A stretch of 64,000 nt of DNA from Oscillochloris sp. (GCA_012032775.1 JAAUQO010000001.1:1-64000); one strand, 5' to 3'. Positions 1 to 10,517 are shown, numbered from the stretch's first letter. Program-made: numbers and translations. The notes: generated from the sequence alone by a model not told the origin.

Positions 1-468
1 CCTGGCTCGCGAACGGCACAAGCCCTACCTGCGCTTAAATGTGCCGAAACGCCATGTCATCAATCAGGTGCTCAGGTACGCGGCGCCGGCGAATGGAGCG
101 CCTACGCATGGCAGGTACGCATCCTTGATCCGGTGGCGTTGCTGCATAAACTTGGGCCGCTATTCGAGCAGCGCATCGCCGCAAGCCCCTTCGCCACACT
201 CACCCGCGATCTGATCATCAACCTCTACCGCCAGAAGATCAAACTCGCATTCACCTCAGGCCAACTCCGCAGCGTCGAAACCTTCAGCGGCGACGCGCCG
301 AATGATCTGCAACTACCGCCCGATATGCTCGCGCCGCTCGTCTTCGGTTGGCGAACAGTTCAGGAGATTCGCCACCTGCACCCCGACGCCTACGCCGTCA
401 ACCATGCGCACCTGCTGATCGACACGCTTTTTCCGCCGCTTGAGGCATTTTTGTACACCGTGTATTAA
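1..468 (+). CDS. GNAT-type acetyltransferase, C-terminal part (5' truncated by window; apparent frameshift near 75-100)
   Basis: Frame 2 reads LARERHKPYLRLNVPKRHVINQVLR, then frame 1 continues EWSAYAWQVRILDPVALLHKLGPLFEQRI...; C-terminal sterol-carrier-like region typical of some GNAT proteins. Confidence 0.5.
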   Translation, partial: PGSRTAQALPALKCAETPCHQSGAQVRGAGEWSAYAWQVRILDPVALLHKLGPLFEQRIAASPFATLTRDLIINLYRQKIKLAFTSGQLRSVETFSGDAPNDLQLPPDMLAPLVFGWRTVQEIRHLHPDAYAVNHAHLLIDTLFPPLEAFLYTVY

Positions 469-483
469 ACTGCAAAGGAGTGC

Positions 484-1245
484 TTGATGGCTGCCAGCCG
501 TCGTACCGGTGCAACACAGCGCAGTGCGATTGCGCCGGAAACACTCACCGAATTGAACGCAGGCAGGTTGGAGACGGCCACATTGGCCGAGGGATTGGCG
601 ATCGATTTCGCGCAGTTGTTGCATGCTGTGGCGCCTGAGGCAAGCGCCGAGGCCCTGGACATGCATGGCGGCGTAACGCAGCGGATGGCGGAAAGCGGGC
701 GATTGCTGTTGGCGCATTACGGTTCGAGCGGGATCGCGCGCTTCGCCACACACAATGCCGATACCGTCCGGGGCTGGGCTGCCTACATGATCGCGGCTAT
801 GCCCGACATAAGCCTTGATCAACGGCTTATGTTGATCCGCCCACTGGCCGACGATCCCCATTTTGCGGTGCGTGAATGGGCCTGGCTGGCGCTCCGTCCG
901 CATCTCGCCGCCGATATCGGCGCCGCAATCGACAAACTTGTAGCGTGGACAACGGACTCAGCGCCGAACCTGCGACGCTTCGCCGTCGAAAGCACCCGTC
1001 CGCGCGGGGTCTGGTGCGTGCATATCGGCACGCTCAAGCAGCAACCGCACCTCGGGCTACCGCTGCTGACGCCGTTGCGGGCCGATCCAAGCCGCTATGT
1101 GCAAGATTCGGTGGCTAACTGGCTCAACGATGCCGCCAAATCACAGCCGGCCTGGGTGCGCAGCCTTTGTGATGCATGGCAAGCCACAAGCGACGCCGCC
1201 GCCACAAAGCGCATCTGCGCCCGCGCCTTGCGCAGCCTCAAATAA
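484..1245 (+). CDS. DNA alkylation repair protein (AlkD-like HEAT repeat)
   Basis: 253 aa ORF; WAAYMIAAMPDISLDQRLMLIRPLADDPHFAVREWAWLALRPHL and RFAVESTRPRGVWCVHI motifs. Confidence 0.75.
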   Translation: MMAASRRTGATQRSAIAPETLTELNAGRLETATLAEGLAIDFAQLLHAVAPEASAEALDMHGGVTQRMAESGRLLLAHYGSSGIARFATHNADTVRGWAAYMIAAMPDISLDQRLMLIRPLADDPHFAVREWAWLALRPHLAADIGAAIDKLVAWTTDSAPNLRRFAVESTRPRGVWCVHIGTLKQQPHLGLPLLTPLRADPSRYVQDSVANWLNDAAKSQPAWVRSLCDAWQATSDAAATKRICARALRSLK

Positions 1246-1283
1246 TCGCGGTGGGAGCTTCACGACCCACCGCGAGCACTGAA

Positions 1284-2153
1284 TTATCGAATGCTCTGAG
1301 CTGAAATTGTGGCCGAGGTTTGCGGCGCTTCAAACGGCAGCGCCCTGATGATCACCCGCTGCTTGAACTTGTCGGGGCCGGTAGCAGGCCAGCAGGTAAC
1401 AAGCGTTACCATCTCGCTGTCGCTCGGCGCGATGAACTGCGCATTGGCGGCGCGCTGTTCGGGCGGCGCGCCCTCCTCATCGACAATATGACGCTCGGTA
1501 ACGACATAGCGATACTGTTGGCCCTCGCTGTAGATCGTCACCGGATCACCGGGAAGTACGTAGTAGAGATCGCGGAAAACCTGACCATAGCCGCCGACGT
1601 GTCCGGCCATCACAATATTGCCGCCGTCGCCGGGATTAGCGGTGCCGTAATGATGCCCAACCGCATATTCGGCCACATCCCAGACCGCCACTTCCTGGCC
1701 GTTGAGCAACTCGCTACTCCAGCCAACCTCAACCACTTTCGCATCCAGAGCGATACTGGGCAACGTGATCCGCGCGATCTTCGAGGCCGGCGCGGCAGCC
1801 GAGCGAGCGGGAGGAGCCGAGGCAATCTGGCCGTTGTTGAGCGCAGGCGGCTGAAACACCGACATCACCTCGGCGATCGGGCCGGCTTCCACTGCGCCGA
1901 ATTGAATCAGCCCCGAAACATCGGGCTGCGCCATGCTGCCTTCAACGGCGCGCGGTAATTCTAAATCGTTATCACCCCGCGCCGCCTCACGCATATAATT
2001 GATCTGTACGTATAATCCACCGACAAACAACAGCAGATACACGCCCACCAGCAACAACAAATTCCCGAGCGTCCAGACAACTCGCCGACGCATCGTAAGC
2101 CGGCGTGCAGCCGGTAAAATGTTTGCCAAATCTGAGTGTGTTTGCGTCGCCAT
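1284..2153 (-). CDS. Class D/E-like sortase, N-terminal TM anchor
   Basis: NIVMAGHVGGYGQVFRDLYYVLPGD and TLVTCWP catalytic Cys motif; start taken at MATQTHSD. Confidence 0.85.
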   Translation of the reverse strand: MATQTHSDLANILPAARRLTMRRRVVWTLGNLLLLVGVYLLLFVGGLYVQINYMREAARGDNDLELPRAVEGSMAQPDVSGLIQFGAVEAGPIAEVMSVFQPPALNNGQIASAPPARSAAAPASKIARITLPSIALDAKVVEVGWSSELLNGQEVAVWDVAEYAVGHHYGTANPGDGGNIVMAGHVGGYGQVFRDLYYVLPGDPVTIYSEGQQYRYVVTERHIVDEEGAPPEQRAANAQFIAPSDSEMVTLVTCWPATGPDKFKQRVIIRALPFEAPQTSATISAQSIR

Positions 2154-2351
2154 ACTCTGTAAATACACCATCTTTGCTGCTACTACTCCCCTTTGAGTAT
2201 AACATGGCCGCATTGCCGAACGAAAGAGGAAACGCCGTTGCCACCAGGGCGGAGGCAGCAGCCGCATTTCGCAGTTGCCGTCACGGTTGGGGCGAGTGTT
2301 ACAATAGCTGAACTTCGGATTTCGCTTGCATATGCTAGGAGCAAGGCAATG

Positions 2352-3376
2352 ATGCCTGAACTCACCCCGGATCTGGCAGCGCGTCTGGCGAGCATCGCCC
2401 TGGATGGGTGACGCGGGCCTACCCCTATAGCCCCGGCCATGTGCTGATGGACGCCACCGATATTCGCCATCCTCGCAGCTTGCACCCGGCATTCTACGGC
2501 TGCTTCGACTGGCATTCGGCGGTTCACAGCCACTGGCTGCTGCTGCGGCTGCTCCAGCAGCAACCGGATCTCGCTCAGGCCGACCGCATCCGCCGGACGC
2601 TTAACATGCACCTGACGGTGGAAAACCTTCAGATCGAGGCGGCCTACTTTCGCGAACCCGGCCGGCGCAACTTCGAGCGACCCTACGGCTGGGCCTGGCT
2701 GCTCAAGCTGGCCGCTGAACTCCACACATGGGACGATCGCGACGGCGCGCGCTGGTCGGCGGCAATCCAGCCCTTGGCGGAACAGATTGTCGAGCTGTAT
2801 CTCCGATTCCTGCCGCGCCTGACCTACCCGATCCGGAGTGGAGTCCACAGCAATACGGCTTTTGGACTGATCTTGGGGCTGGATTACGCTGCTACGATCG
2901 GGGATGAGCCGTTACGCAGGTTGATCATCAGTCGCGCCAAAGATTATTATGTAAACGACAAGCATTGTCCGGCAAGCTGGGAGCCGAGTGGCGGCGACTT
3001 TTTCTCGCCCTGTCTGATCGAAGCCGATCTGATGCGGCGTGTGCTGGCGCCGGCCGCATTCAGCGACTGGCTGGCGGCATTCCTGCCGGAGTTGGCGCAA
3101 GGGGCGCCGCCGGAGTTACTGAACCCGGCCCAGGTGAGCGACCGCAGCGACGGGCAGATTGTGCATCTGGACGGACTCAATCTGAGCCGGGCCTGGTGTA
3201 TGTGGGGCATAGCCGGCATACTTACCTCGGCCGATCAACGTCGGGCGGTGCTGTTGGAATCCGCCACGCGCCACGCAATCGCCGGTATGAGCGGAGTTGG
3301 TAGCGGCGATTACATGGGCGATCACTGGTTGGGCAGCTTCGCACTCTACATGCTCGGCTGCGCCAGGCATACCTGA
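2352..3376 (+). CDS. DUF2891-like protein (frameshifted near 2406-2408)
   Basis: FYGCFDWHSAVHSHWLLLRLL and EPSGGDFFSPCLIEADLMRRVL; N-terminal MPELTPDLAARLASIALDG lies one frame away, joined by a missing G in GGG. Confidence 0.75.
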
Positions 3377-3428
3377 AGAGAATAAGCCGTTTTGGCCGAT
3401 CACGACCATATCAAAATAAGGAACAGCG

Positions 3429-4251
3429 ATGCGAATCTACATTTCGGCGGATATGGAGGGGGTTTCGGGTGTCGTACATAGCGAGCAGACGGCGCCCGGC
3501 GCTCGTGAATACGATCGCGCTTGCAGCCTGATGTTGGGCGAAGTGAACGCGGCGATCGCCGGGGCGTACGAAGGCGGCGCAACCATGGTGCTGGTAAACG
3601 ATTCGCATTGGAACATGCGCAACCTGAACCTGCTGGAACTTGACCCACGAGCCGAATTGATCAGCGGCTCAACCAAGCCGCTCTCGATGATGCAGGATAT
3701 CGACACCGGTTTCGACGGCGCATGCTTTGTCGGGTACCACGCCCGCGCCGGGACTGCTGCGGCGAGTATCGATCACACCTATACCGGCCAGATCTTCCGG
3801 GTCGAGGTGAACGGGCGCGAGTTGGGCGAGTTGGGATTGAACAGCTTGCTGGCCGGCAGTTTCGCTGTTCCGCCGATCATGGCCACCGGCGATCAACAAC
3901 TGGTAGCCGAAGCCCGCGAACTACTGGGCGAATCGCTGGTGACAGTTCAAGTGAAAACGGCGATCGGTCGCAACGCCGCCCGCTGCCTGAGTGTCGCCGA
4001 GGCCCGCCGGCGCATTCAAGCCGGCGCCCGTGCGGCCGTCGAGCGGCTGGGCAAGCAAGCAGACTCCGCCGCCACTGGTGCCGGAATCACCAAGCACCCT
4101 GGCCGTCACCTTCATGAAGACCGATCAGGCCGAGCAAGCGGCGCTGGTGCCGGGTAGCGAGCGGATCGGGCCGCGTGAAGTACGTTTCAGCCATAACGAC
4201 TATCGCGAAGTGTACCGGGCCTGGCGCGCACTGCAAAAACTGGGCGCATAG
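3429..4251 (+). CDS. M55 family D-aminopeptidase (DppA-like), frameshifted near 4050-4075
   Basis: MRIYISADMEGVSGVVH, VNDSHWNMRN, GYHARAGTAAASIDHTY; C-terminus STLAVTFMKTDQAEQAALVPG...VRFSHNDYREVYRAW is in another frame. Confidence 0.85.
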
Positions 4252-4319
4252 GTGAAAGGGCGGCGTATACGCCTACCCACCAGGAAACCCGCGTAACGTG
4301 AGATAGGGGGCGAGAGAGC

Positions 4320-4697
4320 TTATTCCTGGCTAAAGCCGTCGCCGTTTTGAATGAACTCCAGGCGATTACCGAAGGGATCGGCGGCGTAAAAACGGCGCAC
4401 CCCCGGCAACGTCGTATCAGGCGTGATGTCAACCCCCGCATCACGTACCTGGGATTCCCAGGCAGTCAGATCCGCCACCAGAAATGCCGGATGGGCCTTG
4501 CGAGCCGGGGTAAACGCCTGCTCGACCCCAAGGTGCAAGTGAATGCCGGGGCCGACGAACCAGCACCCGCCACGGGATGCCAGCGGCTCCGGCTTAGCAA
4601 TCTCCGTCAGGCCAAGCAACCCGCCGTAAAACGCCCGCGCCGCATCCTCCTCGCCAGCCGGCATCGCCAGTTGTATATGATCTAGTCCGACCAGCAT
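4320..4697 (-). CDS. VOC/glyoxalase superfamily protein
   Basis: MLVGLDHIQLAMPAGEEDAARAFYGGLLGL ... RRFYAADPFGNRLEFIQ. Confidence 0.85.
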   Translation of the reverse strand: MLVGLDHIQLAMPAGEEDAARAFYGGLLGLTEIAKPEPLASRGGCWFVGPGIHLHLGVEQAFTPARKAHPAFLVADLTAWESQVRDAGVDITPDTTLPGVRRFYAADPFGNRLEFIQNGDGFSQE

Positions 4698-4739
4698 AGA
4701 CCCCTCGCTCGTACAAATGCAGAATACAGAAACACTGCA

Positions 4740-5111
4740 ATGCCTTAAGCCGACGCGACACAAGCCGGCTTGCTTGATCGCGGCCGCCGTCGTATCGGCG
4801 ATATCGATGAACGGCACTGTTGTGGCCGCCCGAATTGCGCCAGACACCTTGTGCATGGTGTTCGTACAGAGCACAACGCATTCGGCGCCGCCGCGCTCCA
4901 GGCTCCCGGCGGCAGCAGCCAGCACCTCGCCCGCCGCGTCCCAATCGCCGTTGTGTTGCATCGCCTCGATCGGTGCGAAATCCACCGAATACAGCAGGCA
5001 TTGCGCCGAATGCAAGCCGCCGAGTCGCGCCTTCACCAACATGTTGATCAGACGGTAGTACTCGGCCGAAGACTCCCAACTCATGCCGCCAATCAGGCCG
5101 ATTGTTCGCAT
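4740..5111 (-). pseudogene. Aspartate/glutamate racemase family, C-terminally truncated
   Basis: MRTIGLIGGMSWESSAEYYRLIN ... VVLCTNTMHKV...AAAIKQAGLCRVGL then loss of homology; ORF continues in frame into the VOC gene. Confidence 0.75.
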
Positions 5112-5276
5112 TCATGATGCCTTTCACGATGAACTGGGGCGCCGCAGACGCTCCTCGTGCATCATCGCCGCCCTTGCGCAAATTGTAGTACATCTGCGCA
5201 CGGCTTCCTATAGACAATCGTTTTTCATTGCTTTATGCTCAACCCACCGCGACGAATCAGTAACAACCCGAGGTGG

Positions 5277-6773
5277 ATGATGACAACCGCTCAAACCCCG
5301 GCGCTCACGATTCCCGGCCCACCGGCTCAACTTGGCGGCTACCTCAACCTGATCAAGATGGTGCGTGACCCGATCGGCGAGATGGGCCGGCTCTTCAGCA
5401 CATTCGGCCCGCTGGTGAATATGGCCCACGGCGCCAAAGTGCGCTTCTTGTCATCGTATCCGCGCACCGAAGGCGTGGTGTTTGTACGTGGCCCCGAATT
5501 GCTGCGGCAGATCGCCACCAAGAGCGACATTTACCACCGCTATCACCTGCTTGGCCCGCTCGCACCCGGCAACCATGCAACCCGCCGTCAGGAGCCGTTG
5601 CGCTACTTCGCCGCCGGGCTGTTCGATATGAACGAGGGCGAACACCGCCGCGCCCGTCGCCTGATGCTGCCGGCCTTCCATCGCAAACGCGTCGAGAACT
5701 ACCGCGACCGCATGATCGCGCTCACACAGCAGTTGGCCGCCGGTTGGGCGCCCGGCGCCACAGTTGATCTGCACCATGCCATGACCGAATTGACCATGCA
5801 GATCGTCACCAGTTGTTTGTTTGGGGTTGATCCACACAGCAGCGGCGAGCAGATCGGCCGCACGATTCAGCACGCGATGGATGTAGGCTTCAACCCGGCA
5901 ACCCTGATGGTGCGCTACGATTGGCCCGGCACAAGCTACAGCCGTTTCCTTGATATTGTCGGGCAGATCGAGGATGCGATGCGCCGGATTATCTACGAGA
6001 AGCGGCTCGGCAACAGCGCCGGCGATGATGTATTATCGATGTTGATGCAGGCCCGCGACGAAGAAGACGGCTCGATGCTCAGTGAGCATGATCTGCTTGG
6101 CCACGCCGAATTGCTGTTTATCGCCGGCCATGAGACAAGCTCGAATGCACTGTCCTTCACGCTGTTGCTGCTCTCACAGCACCCCGACATCTGCGCCGAC
6201 CTCGTCGATGAACTAACAGGTGTCCTCGGCGCTGATCCACCAACCGTCGAACAACTGCGCGAATTGCCGCTGCTTGATCGGGTGATCAAAGAGAGCATGC
6301 GCGTGCTGCCGCCGGTGCCCTGGAATAGCCGAATCGCCGTCGCCGAGGATGAGCTCGCCGGCCAAAAAATCCTTCCGGCCACCGAAATCCTGATGAGCAT
6401 CTATCACACCCATCATCTCGCCGAGATCTACCCCGATCCCGAGCGCTTCGACCCAACCCGCTGGGAGCAGCACGATTATGGTATTTTCGAATACAACCCC
6501 TTCAGCGGCGGCCCGCGCATGTGTATTGGCGCAAGTTTCGCCACCATGGAGATCAAACTGGTGCTGGCCACATTGCTGCAACGCTTCCGCTTTGAATTGG
6601 TTGAGGGCGCCACCGTCAATCGCTTTGTCGGCCCGACCATGAGCCTGCGGCCGGGCTTGCCGATGCGGGTGATGCCGCAGGATCGCCAGTTCCAACGCGG
6701 CGCCGGCAATCTGCGCGGCAACCTGCGTGAGATGGTGCATTTCCCCGCATCCACGAGCGGCCGGCGCCATTAA
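5277..6773 (+). CDS. Cytochrome P450
   Basis: FIAGHETSSNAL (I helix), heme loop FSGGPRMCIGASFATMEIK. Confidence 0.95.
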   Translation: MMTTAQTPALTIPGPPAQLGGYLNLIKMVRDPIGEMGRLFSTFGPLVNMAHGAKVRFLSSYPRTEGVVFVRGPELLRQIATKSDIYHRYHLLGPLAPGNHATRRQEPLRYFAAGLFDMNEGEHRRARRLMLPAFHRKRVENYRDRMIALTQQLAAGWAPGATVDLHHAMTELTMQIVTSCLFGVDPHSSGEQIGRTIQHAMDVGFNPATLMVRYDWPGTSYSRFLDIVGQIEDAMRRIIYEKRLGNSAGDDVLSMLMQARDEEDGSMLSEHDLLGHAELLFIAGHETSSNALSFTLLLLSQHPDICADLVDELTGVLGADPPTVEQLRELPLLDRVIKESMRVLPPVPWNSRIAVAEDELAGQKILPATEILMSIYHTHHLAEIYPDPERFDPTRWEQHDYGIFEYNPFSGGPRMCIGASFATMEIKLVLATLLQRFRFELVEGATVNRFVGPTMSLRPGLPMRVMPQDRQFQRGAGNLRGNLREMVHFPASTSGRRH

Positions 6774-6812
6774 ACCATGTGCCTGCAATTCCTGCTGTCA
6801 AACCGCATGGCA

Positions 6813-6889
6813 GTGCGTCAGACATCAAGTGTCACGTATCAGGCATCAAGCGTCAGGCGTCACACATCAGGCATCAGGCATCACGCATC
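6813..6889. repeat. 11 tandem degenerate heptamers, consensus near AGGCATC
   Basis: gtgcgtc agacatc aagtgtc acgtatc aggcatc aagcgtc aggcgtc acacatc aggcatc aggcatc acgcatc. Confidence 0.9.
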
Positions 6890-7630
6890 GTGCTGAAGCC
6901 TCTGGGCCATCCCGGCCCCCAGCAATTCGCCCCAACGGGCATAGCCGGCCGGGCCGGGATGAAAACGATCGGCGCAGAACTGGTCGGGCGTGACCGGGAT
7001 CGTAATCGGCAGATGCACAACAGCGGCCAGTTTTGGGGCAAGATCGGCTGCCGCCGCATCCAGCAAGCGCGCACGCAGGCCAAGCACCGCCCGCAGCGGC
7101 TGCGGCAACGCAGGAAAGCGCGCCAGCGGCGGCACAGCGGCGAGAAACACCCGCGCCGGCCCGACCCGCTCGCGCAACGCGGCAACCAGCGCCCTAAGAT
7201 CAGCGACCCAGCGCTCGGGGGAGCGCAATTTCAGGCTGTCGTTGACACCCAATGCCAGCAACGCAACATCGACTGGTTCAGGCGGCAGATTCGGCACCAG
7301 AATGCGGCGCGTGCTTGATGCCGTCATCCCGATCCGGCCCTCGGCGCGCCAACGCACCGCTCGCCCAAGCTGCACCGCCAGCGCCTCGGCCGTCCGCCCG
7401 GCCAGACCATCGGCGTGTGTAGCTGCGCCGACACCGGCCACAGTGGATTCGCCGAGAATCAGGAAATGCAACGGCGGGCCGGAAGCATCAACCAGGCCCG
7501 CCGACGGGCCGGCGGCGCCAGGCAATTGCGGCGTGTTCCGGCGCACCATGCGCCCCTGGTAGAGCAATAACGGCCCTAACGCCAGCGATGCATTCGATGC
7601 GAGCCGCAAGCCAAATCTTCCCTGCGCCAT
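6881..7630 (-). CDS. SGNH/GDSL-type esterase
   Basis: LILGESTVAGVGA, LLALGVNDSLKL, DRFHPGPAGYARWGELL blocks; start chosen at MAQGRFG. Confidence 0.8.
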   Translation of the reverse strand: MAQGRFGLRLASNASLALGPLLLYQGRMVRRNTPQLPGAAGPSAGLVDASGPPLHFLILGESTVAGVGAATHADGLAGRTAEALAVQLGRAVRWRAEGRIGMTASSTRRILVPNLPPEPVDVALLALGVNDSLKLRSPERWVADLRALVAALRERVGPARVFLAAVPPLARFPALPQPLRAVLGLRARLLDAAAADLAPKLAAVVHLPITIPVTPDQFCADRFHPGPAGYARWGELLGAGMAQRLQHDA

Positions 7631-7670
7631 CAATCCTGCCTTGCTATAGCACAATGCCTGAGGTGAAAAT

Positions 7671-7691
7671 AGAACCGAGAACCGAGAACCG
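7671..7691. repeat. Heptamer repeat (AGAACCG)x3
   Basis: agaaccg agaaccg agaaccg read directly. Confidence 0.9.
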
Positions 7692-7824
7692 TAACGGCCG
7701 CTTTTCATCGTGGTGTTGTGCGCCATGCGCATGACCGTCTGATGCGTGATTCCTGACCGCGCTGCCGCGCGGCTCACCAGTCCGGTATGCGCTCCCGGAT
7801 CAGGCTCACGCGTTGTGCTCACCG

Positions 7825-8901
7825 CTATAATTCGCGTAACTGCGCCGGCGGCAACGCCTCGACCGTGTGGCCGGCATAGCCGCTAGTGGTGGTCGCCATA
7901 CAAAGCGCATTATAGATCGCTTCTTCCGTAGCCTCGATCGCCGCCAGGAACAACGGCGAGATCAGCGCATTCGGCAGGTCGGCAATCGAGGCAAGGGCCG
8001 CCCGGCGCTCGGGCGTACGCCGCACAGCGGGCGCAGTACTGAAGGCGATCACATAATCGCCGGAGCCATCGCTCATCGCCGCGCCGGTACGGGCCAACCC
8101 GGCCAATCCTCGCTGCGCCAGACGGTTCAGATTACGATCGGAGAGCGGCGCATCAGTGGCCAGGATGATGATCACCGAGCCGTCGGCATCACCGCGATCC
8201 AACGGTTCGCGCAGAAAGTAACGCCCAAGGCTACGACCGACCGGCAGGCCGGCGATCTGCAAAACGCCGCCGAAATTGGCCTGCACCAGGGCACCGACCG
8301 TCCAACTGCCAAGTTCATCCGGCAAACGCCGCGAACTGCTGCCGATCCCGCCCTTCCAACCAAAGGCGACAACTCCGGTTCCCGCGCCGACACAACCCTC
8401 GGCGAACGCCCCTTCTTGCGCTGCCGTAATCGCCGCCAACGCATGATCAGTCGTGACGACGCGGGCGCGGATGTCATTCAGATAACCGTCATTACACTCG
8501 CCGACCAACGGGTTCACCGAGCCTACCGCCGCATTGCCCGGTTGGGCCAGGGTGTATGTGATCAGCGCATCGGCGGCTCGCGGCACTGCCAGTGTGTTCG
8601 TGAGCAGGATCGGCGTTTCGATCTCGCCTAACTCGCGCAATTGCGTAGCCCCGGCCAACTTCCCAAAGCCGTTGCCGACCGCAAGCCCGGCCGGCACCCG
8701 TTCCTGAAACAGGTTGCCGCCGTGCGGTAGGATCGCCGTCACACCGGTACGAATCGCCGCGCCCTCCACCAGCGTGAGGTGGCCGACGCGCACCCCGGCC
8801 ACGTCGCTGAGCATGTTCAGCGGGCCTGGTACAATCACCCCCGGCGCAATCCCAAGCTCACGCAGGCGCATGCGTGCCGAGCCAGCAGGCGCTTCACTCA
8901 T
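7825..8901 (-). CDS. P1/DmpA family aminopeptidase
   Basis: LSDVAGVRVGHLTLVEG, GVTAILPHGGNLFQERVPAG, VGECNDGYLNDIR. Confidence 0.85.
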   Translation of the reverse strand: MSEAPAGSARMRLRELGIAPGVIVPGPLNMLSDVAGVRVGHLTLVEGAAIRTGVTAILPHGGNLFQERVPAGLAVGNGFGKLAGATQLRELGEIETPILLTNTLAVPRAADALITYTLAQPGNAAVGSVNPLVGECNDGYLNDIRARVVTTDHALAAITAAQEGAFAEGCVGAGTGVVAFGWKGGIGSSSRRLPDELGSWTVGALVQANFGGVLQIAGLPVGRSLGRYFLREPLDRGDADGSVIIILATDAPLSDRNLNRLAQRGLAGLARTGAAMSDGSGDYVIAFSTAPAVRRTPERRAALASIADLPNALISPLFLAAIEATEEAIYNALCMATTTSGYAGHTVEALPPAQLREL

Positions 8902-8930
8902 ATAACCTCTTCCTCCAAGCCAAACCAATG

Positions 8931-9026
8931 CCGCCTCCTTTCTCCCGTCTTCTGTCGCTATTGCGCCTCCTTTCTCCCGTCTTCTGGCCCTATTGCGCCT
9001 CCTTTCTCCCGTCTTCTGGCCCTATT
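8931..9026. repeat. Three tandem copies of a 32-bp unit
   Basis: gcgcctcctttctcccgtcttctggccctatt units starting at 8931, 8963, 8995. Confidence 0.9.
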
Positions 9027-9669
9027 CCTCCTCATGCAACACATCGCGCGCCGCCCGAATCAACTCCTCCAGGCGCTTACGTCGCTGCGCCGACAGCGGC
9101 TCACGGATATGCAACTCGACCCCCGCCGCCAGACGGATACGCTGCCAGTGCTCCGCCACAGGCGCCGGATGCTCGTCGGAACTCACACGCTCCGCATCGC
9201 CAGAATCGTCGGCATCCGTCTGATGCGGAAAGAATTCGTAACGCCCCAACTGCAACGGTGCCGGGTTGATCGATAATGGGTTCCCCAGCACCGGATGCGA
9301 CAACCCGGCGCTATACGACTCGCCCGCCTCGTGGAGTGCGCCCCGCCGTGCATCCGACGGCCTGCGCCGCAAACCACGCTCATTCCCGCCAAGTGCGAAC
9401 GGCGACCCCTGGTGTTGATCCGAGTGCGGCTGTGCTGCTGCCGAATCGGCATCCAAACGCTCACGAATCACCCGTAACGGCAAGTATTCCGCCTTGAGTT
9501 CGGCGATCATCCGCAGCCGCTCAAGGTGAGGTTTGCCGTATCGCGCATACCGGCCCTGCGTATCCGGCTGCGGCAACAATCCCTCGCCGGTGTAATAGCG
9601 AATGGTGCGCGGCGTCACTCCCGCCAGTTCCGCTAATTCGCCGATCGTATATTCCGGTTCGTTCGCCAT
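9022..9669 (-). CDS. MerR family transcriptional regulator
   Basis: YTIGELAELAGVTPRTIRYYTGEGLLPQPDTQGRYARYG N-terminal HTH. Confidence 0.85.
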   Translation of the reverse strand: MANEPEYTIGELAELAGVTPRTIRYYTGEGLLPQPDTQGRYARYGKPHLERLRMIAELKAEYLPLRVIRERLDADSAAAQPHSDQHQGSPFALGGNERGLRRRPSDARRGALHEAGESYSAGLSHPVLGNPLSINPAPLQLGRYEFFPHQTDADDSGDAERVSSDEHPAPVAEHWQRIRLAAGVELHIREPLSAQRRKRLEELIRAARDVLHEEE

Positions 9670-9777
9670 ATGTCCCCCATAGTGCAATTCCGAATCGGTA
9701 TACCGCATTGCTTCAGGCTATTCCAATGCGGCAAATCTGTACCCTCACGCAAACAAAGCTGCGTGAACCGGATCAGA

Positions 9778-10422
9778 TCAAGGCAACCCGTATTTTACAA
9801 TGCCGGCACATCTTCGCGCCCCGACAATCGCATCGATCAAGCCATAGGCCCGGGCCTCGGCCGGGCTGAGAAAGCGGTCGCGATCGAAATCCTGGGCGAT
9901 TTTCTCCAACGTCTGGCCGGTATCACGCGCCAACAATTCACGACACAACTGCTGCTTGCGCAACAACTCCCGCGCCATAATCTCAACATCAGGCGCATAA
10001 CCCTGCATGCCCTGCGCCGCCGGATGCATATGAATGGTCGCGTTCGGCAGGCTATAACGCCGCTCCCGCGCCCCACCGGCCAGCAGCACCGTTGCCATGC
10101 TTGCCGCTATCCCGACACATACCGTCGATACCGGCGCATTGATCGCCTGCATCGTATCGTAAATTCCTAAGCCCGCCGTTACCGAGCCGCCCGGACTATT
10201 GATATAAAGCCGGATCTCGTCGTCGGGATTTTCGCTGTCCAGGTATAACAACTGCGCGATGATCAGCGCCGCCGCTTGATCATCGATCGGCGCACTCAGC
10301 ATCACAATCCGCGCCTGCAACATGCGCGAAAAGAGATCGAAGCTGCGCTCGCCACGCGTTGTTCGTTCAACCACGGTCGGCACCAGCAATGCATGCGCAA
10401 CCCTATTCCAAGATTCCATCAC
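9778..10422 (-). CDS. clpP: ATP-dependent Clp protease proteolytic subunit
   Basis: INSPGGSVTAGLGIYDTMQ, GIAASMATVLLAGG, ATIHMHPAAQG, DRDRFLSPAEARAYGLID. Confidence 0.9.
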   Translation of the reverse strand: MMESWNRVAHALLVPTVVERTTRGERSFDLFSRMLQARIVMLSAPIDDQAAALIIAQLLYLDSENPDDEIRLYINSPGGSVTAGLGIYDTMQAINAPVSTVCVGIAASMATVLLAGGARERRYSLPNATIHMHPAAQGMQGYAPDVEIMARELLRKQQLCRELLARDTGQTLEKIAQDFDRDRFLSPAEARAYGLIDAIVGARRCAGIVKYGLP

Positions 10423-10466
10423 CGCCTCCTGTGCTTGCCCTCAGCTCTTTTGCGGCCATAACAACA

Positions 10467-10517
10467 TGACACAACAACGTAATACTGCTATTATGACAGT
10501 ATTACGTCGTTGTGTCA
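10467..10517. promoter_or_regulatory. Long inverted repeat (21-bp arms, 1 mismatch, 9-nt spacer) between clpP and the tRNA array
   Basis: tgacacaacaacgtaatactg - ctattatga - cagtattacgtcgttgtgtca. Confidence 0.85.

Noticed and set aside
8931-9026. CRISPR array
   Set aside because: Repeats are directly adjacent with no unique spacers; no cas genes in the window
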